Positions 40,393 to 50,728 of a stretch of DNA of 64,000 bases are shown here, piece after piece (positions within the stretch are counted from its first letter, which is position 1; every line of letters starts with the position of its first letter). The stretch is from the NCBI RefSeq assembly GCF_005893125.1, contig NZ_VCJS01000026.1, forward strand, positions 1-64,000, read 5' to 3'. The translations under genes were made by a program, and so were the position numbers. The stretch comes from Nonomuraea basaltis (GTDB lineage: Bacteria > Actinomycetota > Actinomycetes > Streptosporangiales > Streptosporangiaceae). The notes beneath the pieces are model-generated. The model did no database searches. It had not been told where the DNA came from and saw only the letters and a program-made list of their open reading frames with translations.

Positions 40393-41352
40393 ATGGAACG
40401 CGTAACCCGTGGCATCGCCGCCTTAGCCCTGGCCGTCGTGACCACGGCCTGCACCGCGGACGTCACCCCGCCGCCGAAGCCCGTGCTGGAGAAGAACACG
40501 ATCAAGGTGGGCGTCGTGCCGACCGCCGACGCCGCGCCGCTGTTCATCGCCCTGCGGAAGGGCTACTTCACGCACGAGGGGCTGATCGTCGAGCCGCAGT
40601 TCATAGTCGGCGGTGCCCAGGCGGTGCCGTCGCTGCTGAGCGACCGGCTGGACATCGGGCAGACCGACTACATCTCCACGTTCACGGCCGTTTCCCACGG
40701 CCTCCCGCTCAAGGTCGTCGGGGCGATGTCTCAGGCGGGTCCGGGCACCTTCGGTCTCATGGCCGGGAAGAACTCGGGGATCGAGTCGCTGAAGGACCTC
40801 AAGGGCAAGAAGGTCGCGGTCAACATCCTGAACGGGCTCGCCACGCTCACCGTCACCGCCATGCTGGAGGACGCCGGCATGAAGGCGAGCGACGTCAAGT
40901 TCGCCGAGGTGCCCTTTCCCGAGATGGTGCGCAAGCTCATTGACCGGCAGGTGGACGCGGCGTGGCTGGCCGAGCCGTTCCTCACCGACGGTGGGTCGCG
41001 CGGGCTCCTGCGCCCGGTCCCGGACACCATGGCGGGACGGATCACGGATCTGCCGGTGGGAGGCTGGATGGCCGCCGACGAGTGGAGAGAGAAGAACCCC
41101 CAGACGCTGGCGGCCTTCCAGCGGGCGATCGCGAAGGCCCAGCAGGTCGCCGCGGGCAGCCGCAAGGAGGTCGAGGCGGTGCTGCCGACATACATGAAGA
41201 TCGACGCGAAGACGGCCGCGCAGACCTCACTGGGTGCCTACCCCACCGCCCTCGACCTCCAGCGGCTGCAGCGGGTGGCCGACCTCATGCAGCAGCACCG
41301 ATACGTCAACCGCCCGCTGGACGTCAAGAGCCTCGTCGCGACCGGATCCTGA
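40393..41352 (+). CDS. ABC transporter solute-binding lipoprotein (NitT/TauT, NMT1-like)
   Basis: A 319-residue lipoprotein: signal peptide ending in VTTAC (lipid-modified Cys20) and an SBP_bac NMT1/THI5-type domain. The substrate-binding start TIKVGVVPTADAAPLFIAL, SLLSDRLDIGQTDYISTF, LKDLKGKKVAVNI and QVDAAWLAEPFL match the nitrate/taurine/thiamine-precursor group. No permease or ATPase gene accompanies it here, so it must work with a transporter encoded elsewhere or be an orphan. A GGAGGAG site precedes the ATG. Confidence 0.85.
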   Translation: MERVTRGIAALALAVVTTACTADVTPPPKPVLEKNTIKVGVVPTADAAPLFIALRKGYFTHEGLIVEPQFIVGGAQAVPSLLSDRLDIGQTDYISTFTAVSHGLPLKVVGAMSQAGPGTFGLMAGKNSGIESLKDLKGKKVAVNILNGLATLTVTAMLEDAGMKASDVKFAEVPFPEMVRKLIDRQVDAAWLAEPFLTDGGSRGLLRPVPDTMAGRITDLPVGGWMAADEWREKNPQTLAAFQRAIAKAQQVAAGSRKEVEAVLPTYMKIDAKTAAQTSLGAYPTALDLQRLQRVADLMQQHRYVNRPLDVKSLVATGS

Positions 41353-41366
41353 CGGGCCAGGGAGGG

Positions 41367-42488
41367 TCAGGCGGCTGACTCGACCGGGTCGGGGACGTCG
41401 AAGAGGGCGGTGCTCCGTTCGACCATCATGGCGCGGCCCTTGATCTCGGCCGTGGCCTCGGGACCCGCGATGCCGTCCTGGCCCGGGAGCTGGCCGGCGC
41501 CGCCCTCCGGGCCGAGCGGGACGACGATCACGGTCGGGTGCCGCTGGTAGGTGGTGAGCTCGCCCTCTCCCGTGATGTGGGTGCGAAGGTTCCGGGCGAG
41601 CAGCTCGCCCTGCATCCCCGCGAAGCCCGCCATGTTGCGGTCGGCGTCGGCGATGTCGCCGATGGCGTAGATCCGGTCATGCCCTCTGACCTGCAGGTGT
41701 TCGTCGACTCGGAGGTGCCCCTGGGCGTCGCGGGCCGCGGCGAGCGAGCCGCGCAGGTAGCCGGTCTGCAGGGTGACGCCGAAGCAGCGGAACCAGATGT
41801 CGGCGGTCAGCTCCTCGCCCGCCTCCGTGGTGACCGCGACCGGGGCCGCCGTGGCGGGAGCGGCGGTGGGGAGCTCGCGCAGCGGGGTGCCCAGCTTGAG
41901 CTCGACGCCGAGCTTGTCCAGCTGCGCGCGCAGCTCGTCGCGCAGCGCCTGGTCGTACGGTCCGGCCAGGATGTCGGGCGCGACGTCGGCGATCGTGACG
42001 TGCTTGCCGGGATAGGCCGACTTGATCTCGCCGGCGAGCTCGAGGCCGACGGGACCGGCACCGACCAGCAGCACCCGCTGCGCGCCGGTCAGGGCCGCGT
42101 GCGCCTCCCTGATCCTGGCCTTGGCCGTCTCGGCGGCCGGCTCATCGATCTTGGCGGGGAACGGGTACGAGGATCCAGTCGCCAGGACCAGGTAGTCGGG
42201 CTCCAGCCGCGCGCCGGAGGCGAGCGTGACCTGCCGCCCGTCGACGGCCACGGCGCGATCGCGCAGGAACCGCCCGTTGGACAGCAGCCGCCGGTACGGC
42301 AGGAAGATCTGGTCCAGCCACTCCGGCGCCACCAGCGCCCGCAGCGCGGCGACGTTGTGCAAGAAGGCGTCGGAAGGGTCGACGAGCGTCACGTCGGCGA
42401 CGTCGTCGAGCAGCTTGGCCACCCTGTTGCCGCCGTATCCGCCGCCCAGGACCACCACGCTCGTCCGCCCACCAGCATTCTCGGTCAT
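41367..42488 (-). CDS. FAD-dependent pyridine-nucleotide oxidoreductase (NDH-2/AIF-like)
   Basis: A 373-residue flavoprotein. The N-terminal FAD motif is VVVLGGGYGGNRVAKLL, a second NAD(P)H-binding glycine motif is LLVGAGPVGLELAGEI, and YAIGDIADADRNMAGFAGMQG is the FAD-contacting aspartate block. It resembles type II NADH dehydrogenases and AIF-like oxidoreductases but lacks the C-terminal membrane anchor of true NDH-2. The start at 42488 follows GAGGAGAG. Divergent from an HxlR regulator, which probably controls it; such pairs respond to electrophiles or redox-active quinones. Confidence 0.85.
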   Translation of the reverse strand: MTENAGGRTSVVVLGGGYGGNRVAKLLDDVADVTLVDPSDAFLHNVAALRALVAPEWLDQIFLPYRRLLSNGRFLRDRAVAVDGRQVTLASGARLEPDYLVLATGSSYPFPAKIDEPAAETAKARIREAHAALTGAQRVLLVGAGPVGLELAGEIKSAYPGKHVTIADVAPDILAGPYDQALRDELRAQLDKLGVELKLGTPLRELPTAAPATAAPVAVTTEAGEELTADIWFRCFGVTLQTGYLRGSLAAARDAQGHLRVDEHLQVRGHDRIYAIGDIADADRNMAGFAGMQGELLARNLRTHITGEGELTTYQRHPTVIVVPLGPEGGAGQLPGQDGIAGPEATAEIKGRAMMVERSTALFDVPDPVESAA

Positions 42489-42504
42489 AGGGATCTCTCC
42501 TCAC

Positions 42505-42536
42505 TAGCTTTCGAAGTGCAGCTAGGATATGCATAC
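42505..42536. promoter_or_regulatory. Inverted repeats in the oxidoreductase/HxlR divergent gap
   Basis: TAGCT (42505-42509) pairs with AGCTA (42520-42524), and the nearby TATGCATA (42528-42535) is a perfect palindrome. Located between divergent starts, these are candidate HxlR operator and promoter elements. Confidence 0.4.
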
Positions 42537-42582
42537 TCGCTTCTGAAATCAAAGTGGCAGTGAATCCGCTAGTATCAAGGGC

Positions 42583-42933
42583 ATGGCGACGGTCTCTTCC
42601 CATGAGGTGGAAAGCTGCGTGCGCGGTGACGCCGCGTTGACGCGCGCCTTCGCGATCCTCGGGAAGCGCTGGAGCGGCGTCGTGCTCGGCAGCCTCAGCC
42701 CGGGGGCGGCCGGTTTCCGGGAGCTCTCGCGCGCGATCGGCAAGGTCAGCGACTCGGTGCTGTCCGACAGGCTGTCCGAGCTGGCCAAGGCGGGGCTGAT
42801 CGCCCGCACCGTCGACGAAGGGCCGCCGGTCACGGTCTCCTACGAGCTGACCGAGAGCGGCCGGGCGCTCATGCCCGCCCTGGAGCAGATCTCGAAGTGG
42901 GCACAGGAGCACCTGCCGCCGGACGCGGGCTAG
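42583..42933 (+). CDS. HxlR-family transcriptional regulator
   Basis: A 116-residue winged-helix regulator: FAILGKRWSGVVLGSLSPGAAGFRELSRAIGKVSDSVLSDRLSELAKAGLIART is the complete HxlR DNA-binding domain, with a C-terminal dimerisation helix (ESGRALMPALEQISKWAQEH). Cys12 in VESCVRGD near the N-terminus may be a redox or electrophile sensor as in related HypR/QorR proteins, an inference from position. It is divergent from the FAD oxidoreductase gene. Confidence 0.88.
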   Translation: MATVSSHEVESCVRGDAALTRAFAILGKRWSGVVLGSLSPGAAGFRELSRAIGKVSDSVLSDRLSELAKAGLIARTVDEGPPVTVSYELTESGRALMPALEQISKWAQEHLPPDAG

Positions 42934-43239
42934 AGCTCCTTATCGCCGAATAGACGGCCTAAGCCCTGGCTGGATGCCATGGCGTTTGTCCGTATTGGCG
43001 ACTTTTAGTCGTCATGGCTGCGGCATGTGCGCTATGCCAGGTTACGGAGCGTCTCTTACCAGATATTTCTGATTCGTGATGTTCGAGCCTATTGCCGGAT
43101 TGGTCGGATTTTCTTACGCCGATCGTCGGATGTTGATCGGCTCCGAGCTGCGCGGGGGAGTGCTTGTCGCCCTGTAGCGGAGAGCGACGGTTGGTGCCCT
43201 TGTCGGTGTCTTTCGTTGTGGTTCGGAGTGTGATGGCGC
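42934..43239. other. 306-bp gap upstream of the RHS gene
   Basis: This stretch is noticeably less GC-rich than the genome and has no ORF with normal codon use. It probably holds the promoter and leader of the RHS gene; no clear hexamers or operator repeats were picked out. It may mark the left edge of an acquired region. Confidence 0.4.
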
Positions 43240-46200
43240 ATGCGCCGGGTTCTGTCATGGCGTCGTTCGGTTGGAACGGTTCTTACGCTTGTTGGTCTGG
43301 CGCCTGGCCTGTTGGTGGTGCAGGGGCAACCGGTGCTGGCGGCGGCCGCGGCGGCGATGGAGCAGGATTCCGGGGCCTTACCGGTGCTGCCGCAGCAGAT
43401 GACCGGTTCGGCTGCGGGGCTGCCGTCGTTGCTGCCGGCCACGCAGTTGCCCGCGGTGGCCAATGCTTCGGGCGGTTGGCGCGCTGAGGTGCAGCCGCCC
43501 AAGGGTGCGGTGCCGCAGGAAGACCGGACACCAGACACGACGCAGGCCGATACGCCTGAGTCGAAGCGGCTGCCGGGAGGGGTGCTGCGGGCTGAAGCTG
43601 CCGACGCGGCGCTGCTGGCGGTGCCGAGCCTGGTGGATGTGTACCCGAAGCAGGGATATCTGGTCGATTCGCTGACGCCGTCGCTGCGGGCGTGGGGGCA
43701 GAGCAACAACGGCAACTACGCCATGTCGTACTCGTTCAAGATCTGTGATGTCGAGTCGATGTCCGGCACGGGGTGTACGTCGTCGGGCGATGTGGCGGGT
43801 AACAAGAACACCTGGACGGTGCCGGCCGGGAAGCTGGCCTGGGGCAAGCAGTACTGGTGGACGGTCACGGTCCGGGACTCCTACGACTCCTCGACCACCA
43901 CTTCGCCGGTGCTGACGTTCACCACCGGCGTGCGGCAGCCCGCGATCACCTCGAACCTGGCCAACTCCGGGGTTGCGGGGCAGGAGTTCAACCAGCAGAA
44001 CGGCAACTACACCAGCACCTTCACCGACCTGGAGGTGGCCACGGCGGGGCCGCCGCTGTCGGTGGTGCGCACCTACAACGGCCTGGATCCGCGCACCGAC
44101 GGGATGTTCGGGCCGGGCTGGTCGACGCGCTGGGACATGAAGATCGTCAAGGAAGTGCGGGGAGCGTCGACGTCGGCGCTGGTCACCTACCCGAACGGGC
44201 GGCAGGTGCGCTTCCGGGCCAACGGGGATGGCACCTTCCAGCCGCCGCCCGGCACGCACGCCACCCTCGCCGAGCAGAGCGGCGGGACCTGGCGGCTGAT
44301 GGACAAGGCCTCCACCAACTACCGCTTCGACACCTCCGGCCGGCTCACCTCAATCACCGACCAGCGCGGCCGGGCTCAGGAACTGACCTACGACACGGGC
44401 GGGAAGCTGACCAAGGTCACCAGTGTCGGCGGCCGATCGCTGACGTTCACCTGGCAGGCGGACCGGGTGGCATCGATCTCCAGCGACCCCATCGACGGCA
44501 CGGCGCTGACCTGGACCTACGGCTACGACGCGGGCCGGTTGACGCAGGTGTGCGCGCCGGTGGCGGCCCCGAACTGCACCAGCTACGAGTACGGCAACGG
44601 GTCGCTGTATCGCAGCAGCGTGCTCAACTCCGACCCGTTCGGCTACTGGCGGCTGGGCGAGGCCGCCGGTGCCACCAGCGGCGAGGACCTGGGCACCGGC
44701 GCCGGCGACCTGACCTATCAGGGCATCACGCTGGCCCAGCCGGGCGCGCTGGCCGGCACCACCGACACCGCGGCCACCTTCGCGGCGGGGTCGGTGGTCA
44801 AGCTGCCTTCCAGCACCGTCCCGCATCTGGGTGATCAGCTATCGGTGGAGACATGGTTCAAGACCACCCAATCCGGTGTGATCATGGCGGCGGGCACCGC
44901 CGAGTCCAGCAACCTGGCGCGCGGGGCGATGCTGTACGTGGGCACCGACGGCAAGCTGCGCGGCTCGCTGGACGCCGTCATGACGCCGATCACCTCGGCC
45001 GGGGCGGTGAATGACGGGCAGTGGCATCACGTGGCGCTGACCGTGGCCGGGCAGGACCAGACGCTGTACCTGGACGGCCAGCAGGTCGGCACCATGACCG
45101 GCCAGGTGACCGCGTGGCGCACGTATGCCACGCTCGGCAACGGCGTCACCGACCCTGCCAAATCCCCGGCCGTCCCGTCCACGGTGCAGGCGTTCCCGTT
45201 CCAGGGCCAACTCGATGAGGTCGCGCTGTACGGCAAGCCGCTGACCGCGGCCGAGGTGCAGGGCCACTACGCCACCCGCACCGGGGCGCCGCACAAACTC
45301 ACCAAGACCACGCTGCCGTCCGGTCGGGTGTGGGCGGTCAACACCTACGACGCCAAGACCGACCGGATCGCCACCCACACCGACAGCAACGGCGGCACCT
45401 GGAAGATCGGCAACATCGGCGTCGAGCAGCAGTACGGCGAGGCGCAGGTGACGGTGACCGACCCGGACAACAACACGCTCGTCTACCTGTACGACGCGTG
45501 GCGTGGATACCGGATTCGGGGCGAGACCGACCAGCTCGGTCATACCACCTGGCACGAGTACGACCAGGCGGGCTTCTTGACCAAGGTGATCGACCGCAAC
45601 GACATCGTCCACGACATCTATCAGGACAAGCGCGGCAACACGCTGGGCCGCAAGTATTGCCGGGCGCCGGGCGAGTGCGCGATCGAGTTCTGGTCCTACT
45701 ACCTCAACCCGGATGATCCATTCGATCCGCGCAACGACCAGGTGACGGCCTACCGCGACGGCCGCTCGGCCGGCGACACTGACAACACCTACGCCACCAA
45801 GACCGAGTACAACACCTACGGGGAGCAGACCAACCAGACCACTCCGGCCACCGCGGACTTCCCCTCCGGCCGCTCGGTGAGCACCGCCTACACCGACGGC
45901 AGTGAGCCCGCGGTCGGCGGCGGCACCACCCCGGCCGGTTTGGTGAAGACCAAGACCGACGCCCGCGGCAGCCAGTGGAGCTACCGCTACACCGCGGCCG
46001 GTGATCTGGCCGAGCAGACCGACCCCGAAGCCCTGGTCACCAAGCTCGACTACGACCCGATCGGCCGTCTGATCGCCAGCACCCGCATCTCCCAAGCGTT
46101 CCCGAACGGCGCCAAGACCACCTTCACCTATGACGGGCGCGGCCGCCCGCTGACCAGCACCGTCCCCGGCGTGAAGAACGAGATCAGCAACGTCACGCAC

Positions 46201-49200
46201 ACCGCGCAGACCCGCATCACCTACGATCCGGACGGCAGTCCGCTGACGCAGACGATCGCGGACCTGACCGGTGGCGAAGCCGAGCGCGCCACCACCTACA
46301 CCTACGATGACCACGGCCGCCAGAACTCCGTCACCGACGCCGAGGGTGGCGTCGCCCGGCAGGAGTGGAACCACCGCGGCTGGCCGATCCGCACCACGGA
46401 CGCGCGCGGCACGGTCATCGAGCAGAGCTACAGCAAGCGCGGCGAGCTGACCACGCAGACGCTGAAGGGCTGGACCGGCAGCCCGGTCAACCCGCAGCCG
46501 GCCACGGACGTGGTGCTGGAGACCCGCGGCTACGACCCGGCCGGACGCCTGACATCCAGCGTGGACGTGATGGGCCGCAAGACCACCAACGTGTACTGGA
46601 TGGACAACCGGCTCAAGCAGCAACTCGCCGACGACGCCAAGCTCAACGGCTCCACCACGCCCCGGGACGTGGTCGTGAAGGCCGAGGAGTACGACCCGGC
46701 CGGCAACCTGGTCGAGCAGACCACCGGCGGCGGCCTCACCACCACCGTCTTCGACTACGACGCCGCCAGCCGGCTCACCGCCCAGATCCTGGACCCCGGC
46801 GCGCTGGCCCGTACCACCGCCTTCGCCTACGACGCCAACGGCAACGTCACCCAGTCCACGCTGACCGCCGCCGGCACGAGCCGCACCGAGACCACCAGCT
46901 ACGCCTACAACAAGCTCAACCAGACCACGAAGGAAACGATCGAGAACGGCGCTCAGGACCTGGTCTCCACCACCGGCTACGACGATCGCGGCCTGATCGT
47001 CTCCACCACCGACCCGCGCGGCAACGCCGATGGGGCGAACGCCGTCGACTACACCGCCACGCTGCGCTACGACATCCTCGACCGACTGGTGGAGACTATC
47101 GCTCCGCAGGTGCAGGTGGACAAGAACGGCACCACTGGCCAGGCCCGCCCGGCCGCCAAGGTCGGCTATGACACCGTGGGCAACCAGACCCACCAGAGCG
47201 ACGCCGAAGGCCGCACCGTCGTCTCCACCTTCGACAAGGCGGGACGGCTGACCAGCAGCATTGCGCCGCAGTACACGCCGCCGGGCGGCAGCGCGATCAC
47301 CTCGACCGTCCGCCACGCCTACGACGCGGCCGGGCAGCGCAAGAACACCACCGACCCGCGCGGCTACGTCACCACCTTCGACTATGACCAGCTCGGCCGT
47401 CAGGTCCGTGTCACCGACCCTGCCCCTGACGGCCAGAACGCGGGCACCTGGGTGACCGAGTACGACCTGGCCGGGGAGAAGCTGGCCGGCGTCGACCCGA
47501 CCGGCGCGCGTAGCCAGGCCACGTATGACGATCTCGGGCGGCAGATCACCGCCACGCAGATCGAGCGCAAGCCCGCCACTGCCGCCTACACGACTGCGAT
47601 GGAGTACGACGACGCCGGTCGGCTGGTCAAGCAGACCGCTCCGGGAAACAAGGTCACCAGCTTCACGGTCAACGCGGCCAGCGAGGTCACCGCCACCACC
47701 GACCCTGCGCCCAGTACGACCACCATGGCTTACGACCTTGCCGGTCGTCTCGTCAAGACGACCGACGCGAACGGCAACGCCACCGTCGCCGAATACGATC
47801 TGGCCGGACGCAAGATCGCCACCAAGGACCTGAACGCCACCGGCACGGTGCTTCGCACCTTCGGCTACGGCTACGACGCCGTAGGCAACCCGATTAGCGC
47901 TACCTCGCCCGAGGGGCACGTGACGAAGCAGACCTTCGACGCGCTGGGTCGCCCTACTTCGCTCATCGAGCCGGTCTCCGCAAGTGAGTGGATCACGACG
48001 AGCTTTGGCTACGACGCCACCAGTGCCCGTACCCGGCTCACCGATGGCCGCGGCAACGCCACTTGGACCGGCTACAACAGCCTCGGCCTGGTCGAAACGG
48101 TGACCGAGCCGATCACGAGTGCGCATCCGGACCCAGCCGACCGCACCTGGACCCACCTCTATGACGCGGCCGGCAACCAGGTGGCCACCGTCCAGCCCGG
48201 CGGCGTGCGCATCGACCGCGCCTTCAACCACCTCGGCCGTGTCACCAAGGAGACCGGCGTCGGGGGCGGCGCGGCCAGCGCCGAGCGCACTCTCGGCTAT
48301 GACCCTGCTGGCCGCCCCACCACCGCTGGCGACCTGACGGTCGACTACAACGACCGCGGCCTGCCGCTGAAGGTCTCACGCGGCACCACGCAGGAAACCG
48401 CCTACGCCTACGACGCGCTCGGCAACCCCACCCAGCGCATCGACGCCGCCGGCACCGCCACCTTCACCTACGACACCGCCAACCGTCTCGCGACCGCCAC
48501 GGACCCGGTCACCGGCCGTACCCTCACCTACGGTTACGACCCGGCCAGTCGCCTGAAGACCGTCAGCGCCACCAGCGGCCAGGCCGGCACCCAGAGCTTC
48601 GACTACGACGCCATGTACCGTCTCACCGGCCACACGCTGAAGAATGGCTCCGGCACCCAGCTCGCCAAGATCATCTACGGGTGGGACAAAGACGACAACC
48701 TCACCACCAAGACCACCACCGGCACCGCCGGAGCGGGCACCAACACCTACGCCTACGACCACGCCGGACGGCTCACCTCCTGGACCGCCCCCGGCGGCGC
48801 CACCACCGCCTATGAGTGGGATGCCGCGGGCAATCGCACCAGGGCTGGCAACGCGACCTTCACCTACGACGAACGCAACCGCCTGACCAGCGGTGACGGC
48901 ACCGACTACAGCTACACCCCGCGCGGCACCCTGGCCAGCCAGACCAAGAACAGCACCACCACGCAGTACACGTTCGACGCCTTCGACCGGCTCATCGCCG
49001 ATAGCGACAGCCTCTACAGCTACGACGCCCTCGACCGGGTCACCTCCCGCATCCGCGGCACCGCCAAGCAGAGCTTCGCCTACTCCGGCCTGGGCAACGA
49101 CCTGGCGGCCATCGCCGGCAGCGGCGGCGCCGTCCAAGCCCGGTACGCCCGCGACCCCGCCGGCGCTCTGCTCGGCCTGCAGGAAGGCACCAGCGCGGCG

Positions 49201-50652
49201 GTGGCGGCACTGAGCGACCTGCACGGCGACCTGGTAGCCACCTTCACCAGCAGCTTGCAGACGTCTGCCGCCTACGACCCGTTCGGTACCGTCACCGCCC
49301 AGACAGGCGCCAAGACCCAGCTCGGCTACCAGGGGGAATACACCGACCCGGACACCGGCAAGGTCAACATGCACGCCCGCTGGTATCAGCCCGGCAGCGG
49401 CACCTTCACCAGCCGCGACACCGCCACCCTCACCCCCAACCCGTCCGTCCAGGCCAACCGCTACACCTACGCCAACGCCTCACCCCTGACCGGCACCGAC
49501 CCCACCGGCCATGCCACCGCCAGCATCGGCAGTTCCTCCTACACGCCAGGCATCGACCACCAATCGGCCGGCGACGTCTACGCCCAGTACGGCATCGTGC
49601 TTGGAGGATGTGGAGGAAGCGGACTGTATATCGGGAGCTGCAAATCCATCGGCGATGCGGGAGGCGGAGCCATCGGCTGCACCACCTACGGCGACTGCGG
49701 TGCCGCCATCGTAGATCCGAGTTGGATCGAGGCCGTCGAATGGGACCCCGGATTCTCGGTGGAAGAAGCGAAGCGGATCGGTGTCATGGAGAACGGCCGA
49801 CCGGCGCCAAGGGGATACTGGAAGGAAAAAGGCGAGGTCCGCGAAGCATACATGGTCGCCTATGTGATGGGCATGTCTGATAAGGATCTAGCCGAACTGT
49901 GGTCCACGCTCGGCTCTAGTGGGTTGAAAAATGCCTGGGCGGCCCCTTCAAGTGCAGGTAAAGCTACGCCGGCAAAGTCCGGATGTTACGCCTGGAAAGG
50001 TGTCCCTGGGTGTATTACTAAGGGGCACTACGACATTCTAGTTGCGGCGATGAAGTATGGCACAAAGAACGGCCCCGAATGGACAACGAAGATGGCGGCT
50101 CATTATGCCTATCTGAAAGCCAAAGGGGACAAGAAGGGGGCGCAAGCCTATGTAGAGAAATTTAAGAAGGCTTTCATAAGTGCTTATAAGAACACTATTA
50201 AGGCCGCGGCAAAGATGTTCTCGATACCCCCTTACTTGCTTGCGGGGATTCTCTACGCGGAAGCTGGGGGTAAGCCTACTGCTGCCGATACTTTAGCGAC
50301 AGCGTGGCGAGATGGCGTTATTGGAAGGTTTACGGGAAAGAGGGATTGGACAACGACATTTGGTGTAGGATCGATCAACATGGCAAACGCCGCCAGGGCG
50401 CTAGGATACACGCCTAGTCAAATGACTGATGTTCAATACAACTTTCTCCGTGCAACCATTCGGGACCATAATGTTAATATATTTACGGTCGCGGCGTATA
50501 TGGCCTACATTAAAACAGGGTGGCCGGCCCCGTGGTCCTCGCCCACGGTTCAGCGTAGAGTCGCATATGAATATAATGGGTCAGGAGCAAAAGCAGAAGA
50601 ATATGCCGATCGATACATGGGCTATCTGCCTATAGCGAAGGGGTTGCTCTAG
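43240..50652 (+). CDS. Secreted RHS/YD-repeat polymorphic toxin with lysozyme-like C-terminal domain
   Basis: A 2470-residue protein. Order: signal peptide (TVLTLVGLAPGLLVVQGQPVLA), a fibronectin-like region (about 125-230), a DUF6531-like RHS start (SNSGV...GPGWSTRWD at 245-305), a LamG/concanavalin-type domain (about 465-690, FGYWRLGEAAGATSG to LDGQQVGT), and then dozens of YD repeats (YDPAGRL, YDDLGRQ and so on). The RHS core closes at about 2029 with YQGEYTDPDTGKVNMHARWY and LTGTDPTGHA at about 2085. The last 380 residues are unrelated: a Cys-rich linker, then a helical domain with IPPYLLAGILYAEAGG (candidate catalytic Glu2341), TTFGVGSINMANAARALGY and NIFTVAAYMAYI, which follow the lysozyme/lytic-transglycosylase plan. 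That 3' part is much lower in GC. Function inferred: contact-dependent peptidoglycan-hydrolysing toxin. Confidence 0.85.
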   Translation: MRRVLSWRRSVGTVLTLVGLAPGLLVVQGQPVLAAAAAAMEQDSGALPVLPQQMTGSAAGLPSLLPATQLPAVANASGGWRAEVQPPKGAVPQEDRTPDTTQADTPESKRLPGGVLRAEAADAALLAVPSLVDVYPKQGYLVDSLTPSLRAWGQSNNGNYAMSYSFKICDVESMSGTGCTSSGDVAGNKNTWTVPAGKLAWGKQYWWTVTVRDSYDSSTTTSPVLTFTTGVRQPAITSNLANSGVAGQEFNQQNGNYTSTFTDLEVATAGPPLSVVRTYNGLDPRTDGMFGPGWSTRWDMKIVKEVRGASTSALVTYPNGRQVRFRANGDGTFQPPPGTHATLAEQSGGTWRLMDKASTNYRFDTSGRLTSITDQRGRAQELTYDTGGKLTKVTSVGGRSLTFTWQADRVASISSDPIDGTALTWTYGYDAGRLTQVCAPVAAPNCTSYEYGNGSLYRSSVLNSDPFGYWRLGEAAGATSGEDLGTGAGDLTYQGITLAQPGALAGTTDTAATFAAGSVVKLPSSTVPHLGDQLSVETWFKTTQSGVIMAAGTAESSNLARGAMLYVGTDGKLRGSLDAVMTPITSAGAVNDGQWHHVALTVAGQDQTLYLDGQQVGTMTGQVTAWRTYATLGNGVTDPAKSPAVPSTVQAFPFQGQLDEVALYGKPLTAAEVQGHYATRTGAPHKLTKTTLPSGRVWAVNTYDAKTDRIATHTDSNGGTWKIGNIGVEQQYGEAQVTVTDPDNNTLVYLYDAWRGYRIRGETDQLGHTTWHEYDQAGFLTKVIDRNDIVHDIYQDKRGNTLGRKYCRAPGECAIEFWSYYLNPDDPFDPRNDQVTAYRDGRSAGDTDNTYATKTEYNTYGEQTNQTTPATADFPSGRSVSTAYTDGSEPAVGGGTTPAGLVKTKTDARGSQWSYRYTAAGDLAEQTDPEALVTKLDYDPIGRLIASTRISQAFPNGAKTTFTYDGRGRPLTSTVPGVKNEISNVTHTAQTRITYDPDGSPLTQTIADLTGGEAERATTYTYDDHGRQNSVTDAEGGVARQEWNHRGWPIRTTDARGTVIEQSYSKRGELTTQTLKGWTGSPVNPQPATDVVLETRGYDPAGRLTSSVDVMGRKTTNVYWMDNRLKQQLADDAKLNGSTTPRDVVVKAEEYDPAGNLVEQTTGGGLTTTVFDYDAASRLTAQILDPGALARTTAFAYDANGNVTQSTLTAAGTSRTETTSYAYNKLNQTTKETIENGAQDLVSTTGYDDRGLIVSTTDPRGNADGANAVDYTATLRYDILDRLVETIAPQVQVDKNGTTGQARPAAKVGYDTVGNQTHQSDAEGRTVVSTFDKAGRLTSSIAPQYTPPGGSAITSTVRHAYDAAGQRKNTTDPRGYVTTFDYDQLGRQVRVTDPAPDGQNAGTWVTEYDLAGEKLAGVDPTGARSQATYDDLGRQITATQIERKPATAAYTTAMEYDDAGRLVKQTAPGNKVTSFTVNAASEVTATTDPAPSTTTMAYDLAGRLVKTTDANGNATVAEYDLAGRKIATKDLNATGTVLRTFGYGYDAVGNPISATSPEGHVTKQTFDALGRPTSLIEPVSASEWITTSFGYDATSARTRLTDGRGNATWTGYNSLGLVETVTEPITSAHPDPADRTWTHLYDAAGNQVATVQPGGVRIDRAFNHLGRVTKETGVGGGAASAERTLGYDPAGRPTTAGDLTVDYNDRGLPLKVSRGTTQETAYAYDALGNPTQRIDAAGTATFTYDTANRLATATDPVTGRTLTYGYDPASRLKTVSATSGQAGTQSFDYDAMYRLTGHTLKNGSGTQLAKIIYGWDKDDNLTTKTTTGTAGAGTNTYAYDHAGRLTSWTAPGGATTAYEWDAAGNRTRAGNATFTYDERNRLTSGDGTDYSYTPRGTLASQTKNSTTTQYTFDAFDRLIADSDSLYSYDALDRVTSRIRGTAKQSFAYSGLGNDLAAIAGSGGAVQARYARDPAGALLGLQEGTSAAVAALSDLHGDLVATFTSSLQTSAAYDPFGTVTAQTGAKTQLGYQGEYTDPDTGKVNMHARWYQPGSGTFTSRDTATLTPNPSVQANRYTYANASPLTGTDPTGHATASIGSSSYTPGIDHQSAGDVYAQYGIVLGGCGGSGLYIGSCKSIGDAGGGAIGCTTYGDCGAAIVDPSWIEAVEWDPGFSVEEAKRIGVMENGRPAPRGYWKEKGEVREAYMVAYVMGMSDKDLAELWSTLGSSGLKNAWAAPSSAGKATPAKSGCYAWKGVPGCITKGHYDILVAAMKYGTKNGPEWTTKMAAHYAYLKAKGDKKGAQAYVEKFKKAFISAYKNTIKAAAKMFSIPPYLLAGILYAEAGGKPTAADTLATAWRDGVIGRFTGKRDWTTTFGVGSINMANAARALGYTPSQMTDVQYNFLRATIRDHNVNIFTVAAYMAYIKTGWPAPWSSPTVQRRVAYEYNGSGAKAEEYADRYMGYLPIAKGLL

Positions 50653-50728
50653 GCTTCCAAACGGCGGGATAGCCGATTCCAACTCAGGGGCCCATAAGCT
50701 GGTAGCCCCGGAAGGGAGGTTTTAGAGC

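Noticed and set aside
44839..48231. A 1130-codon minus-strand frame inside the RHS gene
   Set aside because: It is a complement shadow of the YD repeats; composition is unnatural and the plus-strand repeats are unmistakable.
43240..50652. The repeats in the RHS gene as a CRISPR or tandem DNA repeat
   Set aside because: They are degenerate protein-level YD repeats with no constant repeat/spacer structure.
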